A stretch of DNA of 64,000 nt from Chionis minor (taxonomy: Eukaryota > Chordata > Aves > Charadriiformes > Chionididae). The notes beneath the pieces are model-generated. The model was not told the DNA's origin and did not search any database. It worked only from the letters and a program-made list of their open reading frames with translations. Of the stretch, positions 1 through 12,002 are shown one piece after another. Location of the stretch: the NCBI GenBank assembly GCA_013398295.1, contig VZSF01010124.1, positions 124,320 through 188,319 of the forward strand. Direction: 5' to 3'. A program made the translations under genes and the position numbers. The number at the start of each line of letters is the position of its first letter. The stretch's first letter is position 1.

Positions 1-3000
1 CCTTTATTTTTACCCACAAGGGTTTTTTCCATCTTCTTTTCTCCCCTGCCCCTGTCTTGCTGAGGAGGGCAGTGATAGAATGGCTTGGTGGTCACCTGGC
101 ATCCAACCAGGACCAACCTGCCACATCAGCCCAGTGGAGGACGTTCAGAAGAAAGCTGAATCACTACTGGGTAAAACAGGCTGTCATCAAAACTCTCTCC
201 TTCTCTCCTTCTCTCCTTCTCCTCCTCCTCCCCCTCCTCCTTTCTTCCACTCCTTCCCCTCCTTCTCCTTCTTCCCCCTCTTCCCCTTCCCCTTCCCCTT
301 CCCTTCCTTTCTCTACGTACATTTAAAGTTCAGCTACTGACTAAAGTCAGGTGGACACAGTAGCATATGGACAAATGTAAATGCTAATGATTTTTAAGGT
401 GTCTTCATCTTGCACTCTAGTGACTGTATTGTATGATGGTCTTTTGCACCCTGAGAAACATTTGCTGAATTGATACAAAGAACAAAAAACTTCTAAGCAA
501 AGTCGAAGCTTCACTGTTACTGGTTTTCTATCTGTTATTTATTGTTACTGTACAAATGCTGCAGGTCATTATGATCTAGACACAGTGACATGCAAATCAT
601 ACTTAGAGTAAGTTTTCTCGAGTGATTTATAGTGACCTTTTCATAGCAAGTAGCATTAATTTTTTTTCCAGTTCTGGGGCTTCTACAGAAAAAAGTATTA
701 CAGAAAAGTACAGCAGAGATTTTTTTGCCTGGTTAGCAATCCCTGGGCTCCCTAGTTCAAGTTAATGCAGAAGAATGAGCAGCCAACCTGTCACAATTAG
801 CAGGTGCCATCCAAATATCTCTGGAAAACATTCCATCATTTTTTGTGTGCATTAAAAATATATTTATTGAGCAATATCTGGCTTTAAGTTCAAATGTATT
901 ATACAACCAAACAAGGCAGAACTAAAATGAATGTACAAATTCAGTCAAATATATGCAGTTCAATTTCAAAGAGTACTTTATTTCTGTAAGATTTGTTCTT
1001 AGCTCAGTAGTTTAGTACCACTACCAAATAATACATCAAATACATTTTTCTTTAAAGCCAAGCTTAATATACTAGCAGGTGTCTCACTGCACAGCAGATA
1101 CCATCAGAGTCTGCTAGGCAATAACTCTGCAATCCTTCTAACTGGGTTCCCTTTAGACTTTGCATGCAAACTGTTTTGCCACCACACGGCAATTGCTGTT
1201 GCTGTGTTTCAAAATGGAATTTCCTTCCTCTTCATGTTAATAACTAGTAGGTGAAGCTGAATTTTACAAGGGAAATAAACCTCTCTGCTTAATAATTCTG
1301 ATCTTTTAATAAGGATTCCCAGCAAAGCAGGGTATATTTTAAAGTAGCTGGAAATTTGCCCAAGTACAAATTTTGAATCTCTTTTAGGTGCCCCATTCCC
1401 ATTGGATTTGCTGAGTTGCAATGCAGAAGTATTAATTACAAAATTGTGTTTCTTACAGTGGTTTGAGGTTTGATTCTTCTCTCATGTTGGAATGAAAGCG
1501 AGAGGGCCATGCTGATTTCAGCTGGGTTACTTCTGATTTACAGTACTGATCTCTTATCAACCAGAAGCAGGTAGGGCGAGGAAAGCAGTCTCATTGACTT
1601 AATGACGGCTCTTGCCTCCTCCTTTCTCCTACTAGTTTCTCTTGCATCTCAGCCTGGATGGCGTGCCATTTGGGACACGATGCAGGTCCTGTCTGTATCC
1701 TCTAAATGAATGTTACATCTCCAGCACTGTGGATGAGATACTTTCAACATTGGCCTAATTTTTCTCACACCGAAATCAGTGCTAAAAACCCCATTGACCC
1801 ATATAATGCCAGAAGTGTCAGTTATACTGATCTGATTATTGTTAAAGCATATGGGAGTATTATGAATTACAAAGGAAAAAGGACAAAGTAAAATACTATA
1901 ATTATGTGGCCTATTCAGCATCATTGGCTCTAGAGTAAATTAAAATTTATTTCCATATATGGTTCCAGTATCACTCATCCTGATTAGTAGTTATAGCTTC
2001 CTGTTTAGATATAATGATTTAATTGCAGATATGACATGTTGACAGTGGATATTTTCGAGTTGCTGCTGATTGCGAGCATTGTATCACTGTTGTGTGTGAA
2101 AAAAATCTTAAGTATACCTTTTGAAAATAAAGGGCTGGGATTTCAGATGGGATTGATGGGATTCCACTGGTTTCCTTCCCTAGGATTTTATGCATTGGTG
2201 GAGCTAGTAGCCCAGAGAGAATACAAAACACAGCTGAAGTGAATACATGCATGATGCCACTGAAGTATGTTGCACACCTCTTAGGCTTTTGTTAACTTCT
2301 TTTTACCAGTTAGAAGTTACCTAAGAAGTTCCTGATAGTGGACATTTTAAACACTGCTTTCCTTCTGGTACTGCAGTAGAATTATTGTGAACATTGAAAG
2401 TGTTACTTGCTCTTAACTATTTTTAATTGCTTAATGCAGCTAATGGTACAAATACAGGCTGGATAAATTAGCAATTGAGAAAGTGTAATTGTATATGGAG
2501 CACATAAAATAATTCTTTTGTATTACTATTTAAAGAAAGAACAAAAAAGATTCGGAGAAGATTAAAAAAATAAAAACCCCTCCAGTTCTGTCTGCCAGGC
2601 TGGAACATCTTACAGGGACACCAGTTTCAGAAAATGAAGAGACAGATAGCATTACTAATCACTTAAAATATGTTAGCCAATAAATTTATATGTGGGAGAG
2701 ATTCAACAGGTAGCTCCACTGATATGTGTAGAATTATTAGAAACAAGGAGGAAGAAAGATTATCTTTAGCAGCTGTGTTCTTTGATTTGTTCAAAGTGGT
2801 GTAAAATTATAATTCAGAGTTTTATTTTTAATGCCAAATAAACAAGGTTTAAGCTGTGATTTATACAGGGACACAAAAAATTCATTCAAAGTATATGAAG
2901 GTGTGAAATGTAATTGGATTAGTTAAACCTCATTGTAGCCCCATGTGGGCACTTTCAAAACTGAAGTTAACTGTTATTTTATTTACTTTAATTCATGATA

Positions 3001-6000
3001 GTGTTTTCATTGTGGCTTGAACTCACTGATTTTTCTCTACTTCAGTTCTGAATGACAGTGTCCCTACATAAAGTTTAATGAAGGTTAACTAATTCACTGT
3101 AAAGATTACATTATTGAACAATACCGTCAACCAGTAGTTGAACATTTGACAAGAACATTTGAGCATCACTTTTAGAGAAATGCACTTCAGAATAAACTTT
3201 TTGTTTCCCTTAAATGTGATACCTTGATAATTTTTCTCTTCACTGTCTTCTGAAATCACCACCGTGTTTCTTTCCCTCTGGTTTCTTTCACAATACTCAG
3301 CACATGCTTGGACAGGACACTGGGTTAGGAAACCACCCTTCTCTTTTCCTTAGTGCTGTCTCCAGCTGCTCATTCCCATCCCTGCGTGGCCACCCAGCAC
3401 CACTTCGTTTGTACCAATGGAAGAGTTTGGAGACCTTTTGGTAAACTTCACTACGGAAGGAAGGGTGTTCTTGGTGTAGAATGACAGATTTTTCTCCAGT
3501 ACAGGCCATTTCAGAGGTCTGGTTTGTAAAGTAGCCTCACAAACAGGGGGATGAGGACAAGAAGGTGCAGAGGTTGTGGAAGGTACTTAGTCTGGCTGTA
3601 CCACCAAAGTGTTGACAAACTGTCTCATGGGAGATACAGGAAGGTATTTGATGCTGTGTCGGAATATAAAACAGATGTGATAATTTTAATAGTAGGTGGG
3701 GACTATCCACACTGTAGACATGGCCTTACACTCCTTATGCGCTTGCTGTTTCAATAGCATTTTGATACTGGTTTTTGTTACTGTAGGTCAAAATGCTTTT
3801 TTAGTTGGTTTAATTCTTGGCTTGTTGGCCAGTGAGTAGCTTCATTTTTTTTGGTGGAACACTTTTTAGTACAATAGTAGATTAAAGATTAAAGGAAGGA
3901 TATCAACATTTTGGATCCTCTGGTAGAACTCACTCATGAAAATTAAAATATATTCCATGATTCTAGTGTATTCTGCAGATTGGCAGTTTCTGAAAAGACT
4001 GACTGGGAGCAGTTTTGAGCTCTCATAGTAAAACTGATGTAGACGGTGAAGAAGTTGCTTGTCTTACTTGACCTGGAAAAATCTCTTTCCAAGGTTTTTC
4101 TTAGCTGGATTTACAATACTGCTTTGATAAGTCGTCTGATCACAGCAATTCTTTCAATTTGGAGGTAGCTCTGCAGCGTGACTCACTGGTACAAATTAAT
4201 TCTGACACAAATAGAGTTAAACCCCACCTAATTTGCCTTATACAATGTTTATCATGACCAATAAGGTGGATTTACCTACTCCTTATTTTGTACTCTACTG
4301 CTTGTCTGACTGCGGCCAGAAGGATGATCGCTTCTCTTCCTTAAGACTCTTTCTCAAGGGTTAGTCTGTTGTACAGCTGAAAAATACTGCAAACCTAGTT
4401 GGCTATTTTAGCTTTTCTATTCAGTAGTCTTCCTCTCTTATGGAAATCTTCACTTTGTGGCTTCCTGGTAGTGCATTATCACTGGTTCTTGCTCCCTCTT
4501 CTTTGTCATTCACCACTGCAAACATACGCAGTACCTTCCTCCCTCTGACCCTTGCCCAAGCTTTTTTATTGAATTTAGGCAATGTCAAGATAATATGTGA
4601 TAGCAGCTTTGATGTTAGCAGTGTGAAAGAAAGGGGGAAAAAAGGTGGCATGTTGTAGTCAGCGAGTCAGCATCTGTCAGATGGTGTCTGGTGGCTTAAG
4701 GTTTAGTATACAAATTTCTGGGAAGACAAAAATGCTGGATATGATAGCTGGAGCCTTAGAGTCTGATTTCCACCTGAACTGAATGTTTTTATTAGTAGCT
4801 CTGAATCCTTGGTGAGATACAGCAGTCACGTATAAAACTGTTCAACAAGAAGGTATTGTAGGGTGAAGGGAGGAGGATGCACACCCAGGAGTAGGAATGA
4901 AATGCGAGAGGGAGGCAGAGGCAAGACTGCTGTTTCCTGAGCCCTGACAAATGATGGCGTTCAGAGGAATGTAGCCACAAGAATTTGATGCCAAAATATT
5001 TTGCTACTCTCTCCTCACTCATATAGTGGAATTTCCCAGTTATCTTTAGGAGAAAAAGTAAGTTATTCAATCTTAATCTGTTTCAGATCTCAGCACCACT
5101 CATATAAATCAGGAGCTGTTCCTTCAGTCAACCAATCAACTTCATACAGATAAACTGAGAAAGGAGTTTGGTCATAGAATTGATGTTTCAGTTCCTGGTT
5201 ATAGATCTGAAGTCTCCCCTGAAAGTAAGATACATGTTTGGAGACTTATTCCCCCTTTACACTTGTTTAACCTCTTTGCATTTATCAGTCACTACCTTTT
5301 ATTAGTTGTGAGCGTTATCAGGTTTGGATGGTGGGGTAGTTCATTTTTTTGAAACCAAGAGGCTCAATCCCTAGCAGTACTGAGAGAACTAAGATTGCAA
5401 AGGGATAAAAACTTCTTCATTTTAAATAATCTCCTTTTCTTTAAAAAAAATCTAATACAATAAAAGACCTGCAAGCTTAATCAATACAGCATTACTAAAA
5501 ACATCTTTCAAAATCCTTTAGCACTTTGTACTGTACTCCTATTTCTACTTCTGTTCAAGCTATCTGCTTTGGTATTCAAGTAATACAATAATTTAAAAAG
5601 CATTGAGCCTTTTAATTTTTTTGGGGGATTAAGATTACTATTTGACAAAACATTACATTATAGTCTAAATCTGTGGGGATTTTTTGCAAGATCTTAGGTT
5701 TTGGTTGAGCAGTAATTGGACTGTTTTCATGGCGTGACAGGCTCTAGTTTTTTTTTATTTATTTTATGTTAAGAATTACCAAAACACATCATAAAACCAC
5801 ATTGGCTGATTAAATTTTTTTTTTATTGATAGAGTTGAAGGGGCTGCATTGTGTTACTCTTCTTGCTGAAGAGCGGCTTTGTGTTTTAATGCCAAAATGT
5901 TAAGAAAAAAATTACAAGACGATGCTTGCTGAAAATGTAAACCCGAATGATAATTTTTGTGTGCGTGTTTGATTAATTTCCATGTTGAATGACACTAGGG

Positions 6001-9000
6001 TCTGTGAACTCTATACTTTCTCCGTGACAAACTATAGAGCTGGCATTACAGTGAAGGAGAAGGAGGGAGTTGTAGAAGAGCACTCTTGACTTTTTGGTTG
6101 TTGAAGAGATTTTCATGCCATCTTTCCTCCTCACACATATTGTAGGGTTATAGCTGAAAGTCAGGAAGGTGGCTGAAGCATATCTTCATGCTCCAGCATA
6201 CTCCAGTTGATGGAACAGCTTTTGTAGGTGATAGACTTGTGAGTTTATGATGGGAAGCAGCCTTGCAGCCAGATGGTTCTGGGCATATGTGTTTATGAGA
6301 AAGTGGCTTTAAGTCACTTTACCTCCTTTGGAGCTGTGCTGAGCACAGCTTAGATTCAGGCAGCTGTGTCTTCAGTGTCATTCTCCGTTTTTGTTCTGTG
6401 GCTTGCATCTCTCTTCTTTTTGCTTTGGTTCTTTTCTATTCAATGTGAAGGCAAAGGAGTGGCTAATACTCCCGCCCTGGAGAATTACAGTGAATGAGAA
6501 CATGTCCTCTCCCCCTTTGCAAGCTACTTAAGACTTAGATATAAATCCCCAGAAGGAAAAACAGGTTATATTCTTGCTTGTTCCATCCCTGGAACAGACA
6601 AGCAGGGTACATATAGATCTTTGGCTCCTATTCTAATACTTGCTGGGATGTCTTTGATGTTGGTCTATATAAGCCTTCTCTCCCTTTTTTTAAGTTGAGT
6701 CCCTGTGCATGCAGGGTACTTCAAGAGAGGCTGGTAATTTGGTAATGAAAGTTCAGGCTGGGTCACAGTAACCCTAGCTAGCTTTGGAGTCAACAGGTTG
6801 GACGGTGGTAACAGAATGTCACTTTGCAGCGTAGCTGGGAGTGGTTGGGTCTGGTGGTGCTCTGGGTATAAAACCAAGCTCTGGTATGAGGACACATACG
6901 ATACAGATCTGTAAAAGCACAAACAGCTTGGGGAGAGTCAAGTGGGGAACAGTAATGCACTGCGTCTTCTAGTGCCAGAACGAGGGAGCCACAGATGAAA
7001 CCAGCAGACGGACAGATGTTTGAAATGGGTGTCTACACACAACAGATTGCTGAAGTGGGAACTACTTTTTTGTAAGGTGTTGTGAATGCTAAACATTTAT
7101 ATGGGCTCAGAAAGCAACTGGCCAAATTCACAGAAGAAAACTAATAAGTGCAAAGGCACTAATCTGCCCAGGATTCCTTGTGCCATGAAGTGCTGGATGA
7201 TGGGACAGCATACTGGGGAATTATCACTGTCTGCTTGTCCTGTTTTATACCCTTTCTAGGTGTCAGCTACTGGTTATTGTTAAAAACAGGATACTGGTAT
7301 TTGAGGATGTTTGATGGGACCTGGTTCAGTAACATTTTATGTGTTCTTATATTGGGTTTATCATTGTATTTTCTTATTTCATTGTAAATGTTAGGATTAC
7401 TTTAGTTTTCCTTTGTGTGATAAACGTATTAGATTGGAGAATAATAAATTTTTAGCTGAGTGACAAGCCACATCTAAACTTCCCAATCTGTGTATTGGGA
7501 GAAAAAACAAAAGAAAAGGGCAGAAAGATTTCAACCCTTTGCTGTCTTTCTGAAAAAGAAAAGTAAAAGTCAAATTTAAGGTCTAATGGTAGATTGGTAA
7601 ACAGGATTATTGCCTGGAGGGACTAAAGCCTCATGTTCCACCCATTTTATTTTGCTGTGTAAACTTTTGTTTCAGAAAGTAACTCTCAGAAGGACCAATA
7701 TATGCAGCATATTTTAGTACTGCTTAGAATGCACATGTGTATTTGTTGTTATTTATTTACCTCGCCCCACTTTAGCTTATTCCTATTTTAGCTTTTTAAT
7801 TTGCAATTCAACTTCTTTAGCTTTGAAAGCTATTGAATATTTCACTGTGCCTTAAATGATTCTGTATTTTTGGACAAAATGGAAGCACAGTGTGCTATAG
7901 GTGCAGCCTATATAATACACTCTTTTTTCCAAGTTAGTCTCATGACATTGTTAAGACTCAGCACTGCATTTACAGAGTCAGTGTTCTCATTTAGCCTTCC
8001 TAGCCTGTGATTAAATGGGAGTTGCTGCTTGTTGTACTATGAGTTGGCTGATAAAAGCTAAATCTGTCACAGGTGCTACAGTTTGTGTATCAAAAAATTT
8101 GCTTTCCAAATACTAATTATTCCCAAAGTATCTTACTTCACACAAAGCACAGAAAGCAGAGTCAGCAAATTTGTCCCGGTTTTACTTCGGTTGTGCTGTA
8201 AATTAGGGTTTGTCTCCTACCATTGTGTAAAGTGAAGATGGTAGAAATTCAAATGCAGGAGAAACTCAGTGATTTGCAACCTCTGATGTGTTTTTCACTT
8301 AATCCTTCCAATCAAAATACTTTAAGTGTATGTTGTTCAAATAGTCATTGCTAAATTTCTCTTTAATTGAACGAGCTGTTGTCTAGGGACACAGGATGGT
8401 GGGAAACAAACAGTATTTTCTCTCTAGGTGTTGTTTAAATGCGAAGCATTTTGTGCCTGAAAAGTCAGACCTAACCTGGTCATATGCTCAAACTATTAAT
8501 TTGGGAAGTTAATTTAATATGATGGTAGCTTATTGGGAGTTATCTGTCTGGTTGCTATGGGAGAAGAAGGGACCCTCAGTCATTGAAATTGTGGCTGAGT
8601 AAGTAAAAGCATGCAGTTTGTAACCTCCTCGGACTCTGAGTCATCAGTGTCATGAAGACTGCTGTGCACAAGCATGGAGTTGGGTTTCCGTCACCCCTCT
8701 CCTACCACTCCCTGTTGTGGAGAGCCTTTGTGATAACCTGCTATAGCCCCACTTGCCAGTGTGATGTATTTTGACATTGAAGCACCGGGATCTGCCTAGA
8801 TAAGAGTTTGTAGTTCGGGTAGGCTATTGCTCAGTTAAATCTTTTGTAACAAATCTAGCTGTCATCCAAGTGAAAAATTTTTTGACACTAGACGCAAAAT
8901 GACCTGCTAAAATAGCAACTGCAACTGTGTTTCAGCAGCTTCTCCTTTCATTGCCGAGAATTACCTAGGAACCCCTTCTGAGATTATACAAGTATTTTAA

Positions 9001-9276
9001 ATGTATATTCAAAAGACGTAGCTTATAGAGTGACTTACACAGAAAAGGAAGAGCATTGAAGGCTGTAAATTAAATTTTTAGCAACAATTTTTGCATTGTA
9101 AACTGGCTTAAGAAACTGTTTATTTACTCCCTTAGGATGAACATATTGTATATTTCTAGATTTCTGACAAATGCAAACATTGATGTGATTTAACTTCTAA
9201 TAGCAGTGATTCACAGCTCTAGTTGTTCGGCTTGTGTATAGTAATACTGATTTGTATTTTTATTTTATTTCTGTAG
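1..9276 (+). other. TRHDE: TRHDE upstream intron, 3' part
   Basis: This is taken as intron because the first recognisable exon begins at 9277 with a good acceptor (TTTCTGTAG). I looked for the preceding M1 coding parts (the zinc-binding HEXXH region and the segment before DYLTIHKYGN) and did not see them. It holds a pyrimidine tract at 193-314 and otherwise AT-rich unique-looking DNA. Short open frames of 60-90 codons occur on both strands with no recognisable product. Confidence 0.8.
193..314 (+). repeat. Polypyrimidine simple repeat (CTCCTT/CCCCTT-like)
   Basis: About 122 nt of almost pure C/T, with a single A near 249. It runs from CTCTCC-type units into CCCCTT-type units. The open frames across it encode only low-complexity Ser/Pro/Leu runs, so it is not coding. 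Long mirror-like pyrimidine tracts of this kind can form triplex DNA; that last point is general knowledge. Confidence 0.9.
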
Positions 9277-9342
9277 GACTATTTAACCATTCACAAGTAT
9301 GGCAATGCAGCCAGAAATGATCTCTGGAACACATTGTCAAAG
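9277..9342 (+). CDS. TRHDE: TRHDE exon (66 nt): end of catalytic domain helix region
   Basis: This exon encodes 22 residues, beginning DYLTIHKYGNAARNDLW and ending NTLSK. That is the helical segment near the C-terminal end of the M1 catalytic (thermolysin-like) domain. TRHDE is a type II membrane ectoenzyme that removes the pyroglutamyl residue from thyrotropin-releasing hormone outside the cell. The match to mammalian TRHDE, as I recall it, is nearly identical over this stretch, and other M1 paralogues (APN, LNPEP, ERAP) are clearly less similar. The acceptor is TTTCTGTAG and the donor AAG/GTAAAA. The exon starts and ends in phase 0, so it could be skipped without a frameshift. Confidence 0.96.
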
Positions 9343-11814
9343 GTAAAATGCTTTAATCTATTGCACTGAGGGAGAAGCAGGAATTTACTGTGCTATTTTT
9401 CTTGGTGAGGTTAGGAGTGAATAGTCCATATTGAGATCTTCAGACCCCAGAGCAAATATAAAAATTGATGCAAAGAAATTCCATTTTTACTTAACCTGGT
9501 AGCACCAGCAAAATATGTTTTTTGCAGCATTTCTGTTCTTTCTTATGTTAGAATATATTTCCTTGCTTGTGCTATGTTACTGATGTGCAGTAAAAGATAC
9601 TTCATGGAATCTGCTGTCATTGACTTCAGTGGCAGCACACCGAGGCCCATAAGCTGGAAAGCACATGGAAGTGCTGAGCTTTGGCATGTACATCACCTGT
9701 GTTTGTGATGTTTTACGGAGTTACGATTTGTGTGACGGACAAAACTATTAAAGCTTTAAAGTTTGGTGTAAACAGATAACTATTTAACATTTGGCATGCT
9801 GTAGAGACTTCCAGTTGCTATGCCCATGCTCCCTTTGGTTGCTATGCCCGAGCTCGGCTTGAGTTTCTAGAGCCTGGTACAGGGATCTATAAGGGTGGAG
9901 TTTAATTTTCATAAAGTGAGCCAAGCATGCTGGAATTTCTCACCTGAAGAGCTAGTCCGGGCACTCCAGAGTAAAGACAGAGTGCAAGCCAATGTAGAGT
10001 ACAGTCAGGGAGGTTGGGCTCAAGTACCAACTCAAGCCATGTGCAAACACAGTAATCTAGTTGTAACTATTGACACCAAAGTTGGGATTCAGCTGGAGGG
10101 AGGTCAAGACATCTGCATTTATCTACACATGCAGGTATATACATACAAGCTAGGTGTCCAGGATCCAATTGTTGTCAATGAGGGCTGGATTCAGTTGCCT
10201 GTTCATAGACACTAACATTTACCTTAATTTATCCTGCCTGGCTTCCACCTGCCACATAAGTATGTCTGCTGTAGGTCTGCTAGTTCTGCAAGGATGTGTT
10301 GAATATTTTAGGATGTCTCATTTGACACTTGGTGACTTGGAACAACTGGAGTCCCAGAAATCTAGTCAATACAGTCAGCAGAGCGTAGAGAGCAATTCAG
10401 TTACCTAGCCCCTACACGGCTATTTTAAAAGGAGCCCAAACCACTAACTGTTGACCAGGGACTTGAGATAGTTGTTCAGATAGAGGCAGCTAGTGCCAAA
10501 TTAGGTGCAGTAGAGTGTTGAACACATTCAGGTGTCTCCAGTCTATTTCACACAAGATCTGTAGGGAAATCTGTACCCTTCTGGGGTGGCAGGTAAAGGT
10601 CAAATGACATTAGCCACCTATGTGTGGGCAGCTGAACTAGTCCTATGGCTGTACTGACTGTTCATGAAAGTTGAGATGTGTAACATACAGTCAAACTCAA
10701 ACCTATGTCTTAATCTGAAGTTGAACGCCACTGCAAAAGTCTTCACACTTGTGTCTTCCTCTGTTAAAGCTCTGAGTGGTGGGCGGTCAGAGGGATGAAT
10801 GTAATCTTGAAAGAACAGCAGACCCCACAGCTAATAAAATAGAACAAAAATGAGGCTGTATTCTGGTCCATAACCAGTACAGCGATACTGTACGCTCAAA
10901 TCTATTGTTAAAGCTAATAATTCTGTTTGCCTCACCTGGAAGCACATTTTTTGCCAGCTGCTTTGTTCATAATGCATTGCAATTGCAGCTTCATTTCTGA
11001 AGGCTTCTTGCTGGGTTCTGCTTGTATTCATCAGAGGTTGCTCAGTCTGTGATCTAGGACTGTTAGGCCGCTGGGGACGTTTCTATCACGGAAGAACAAA
11101 TGATGCCTGTCATTCTCCCCATACCCAGTCTCATCTCCCATGATGCCATAGTATCTCTTTTTGTTTCAGGTGAAAATCCACTTGTAAAACAGATTTTTTA
11201 TTGGCATGCAGTATCAAATATGAACACATTAATCCTCCATGTGTTATGACAGGTGCAGTTTATGAAAGAGCTGGGGATATCTTTTTATATATGGCCTCAC
11301 TTTGGACATGAGGGACAGTATTTTCAAATAACTAGTCATTTGATTTTCAGGACAGAGAAGGTCTGTATTTTTAGAAATCAGGCTCTTTGAGTATGCCTTT
11401 TCGTAGGTACGTTAGATCAACTAACACTGAGTCTTTTTTAACCTTAGTTGGTCAAGAATGTCTTTTGGAGACAGACACCCGGTATTTCTGTGGCTCTGGT
11501 TAAAAACCTTTAAAGCAGGTTTCTTCTGTTACAGCAAAAGTGCCTGAATTATGTGGGAAGCATGACTTTCTGACTGTCACTGTCCTCTCTGGCAAGATTG
11601 CTCAACGTTTATTTTTAAGATAGACTGAGACTGTTGCTTAAATTATGTAGTGTGTGCGTACTGGGTGCAAATGTGTGTGTGTGCATGTGGGATGGTTATT
11701 TAAACCTCTAAAACTAATTATGGTCTCTGGGACAAAAAAAAAAAAAAAAAAGAGTTTTATATGTTGGATGATGATACTGCTTCAACATATTGAAACTTTT
11801 CTTTTTTCTTGAAG
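9343..11814 (+). other. TRHDE: TRHDE intron, 2,472 nt
   Basis: Phase-0 intron with GT...AG ends. It contains an open-frame-rich stretch at about 9.9-10.6 kb that may be an old repeat, a short TG-rich patch near 11.67 kb and an 18-nt A run at 11734-11751. I see no further exon. Confidence 0.9.
11734..11751 (+). repeat. Poly-A run (A18)
   Basis: Eighteen consecutive A residues, 63 nt before the next exon acceptor. No target-site duplication or retroposed body is evident next to it, so it is called only a homopolymer. Confidence 0.9.
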
Positions 11815-12002
11815 GCTTTAAAAAGGGTTGGAAAATCTGTAAATATCCAGGAAGTAATGGATCAGTGGACACTACAGATGGGTTATCCTGTTATCACTAT
11901 CTTGGGAAATGAAACTACGGACAATGTCATAGTGATCTCCCAAGAACGTTTTGTTTATGATAGTGATGCTAAACCCAAGGACCCTGCCCTTGGAGACATC
12001 AG
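11815..12002 (+). CDS. TRHDE: TRHDE exon (188 nt): end of catalytic domain and start of beta-sandwich domain
   Basis: The frame reads ALKRVGKSVNIQEVMDQWTL, then QMGYPVITILGNETTDN, ending in GDI plus the first two bases of a Ser codon (62 codons + 2 nt). The VNIQEVMDQWTLQMGYPV part is the typical closing motif of the M1 catalytic domain. What follows is the first strands of the beta-sandwich domain. NET in GNETTDN is an N-glycosylation sequon at the position of the mammalian sequon. The last 20 or so residues differ more from mammals than any other exon here, although the length is conserved. The acceptor is TTTTTTCTTGAAG. The donor CAG/GTACTT is weak at +4 and +5. Read-through would stop after 15 more codons, at 12046-12048. 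Confidence 0.97.

Noticed and set aside
57..340. Two open frames of 86-89 codons near the window start
   Set aside because: Most of their length is the pyrimidine repeat, giving Ser/Pro/Leu runs; no conserved protein is recognisable.
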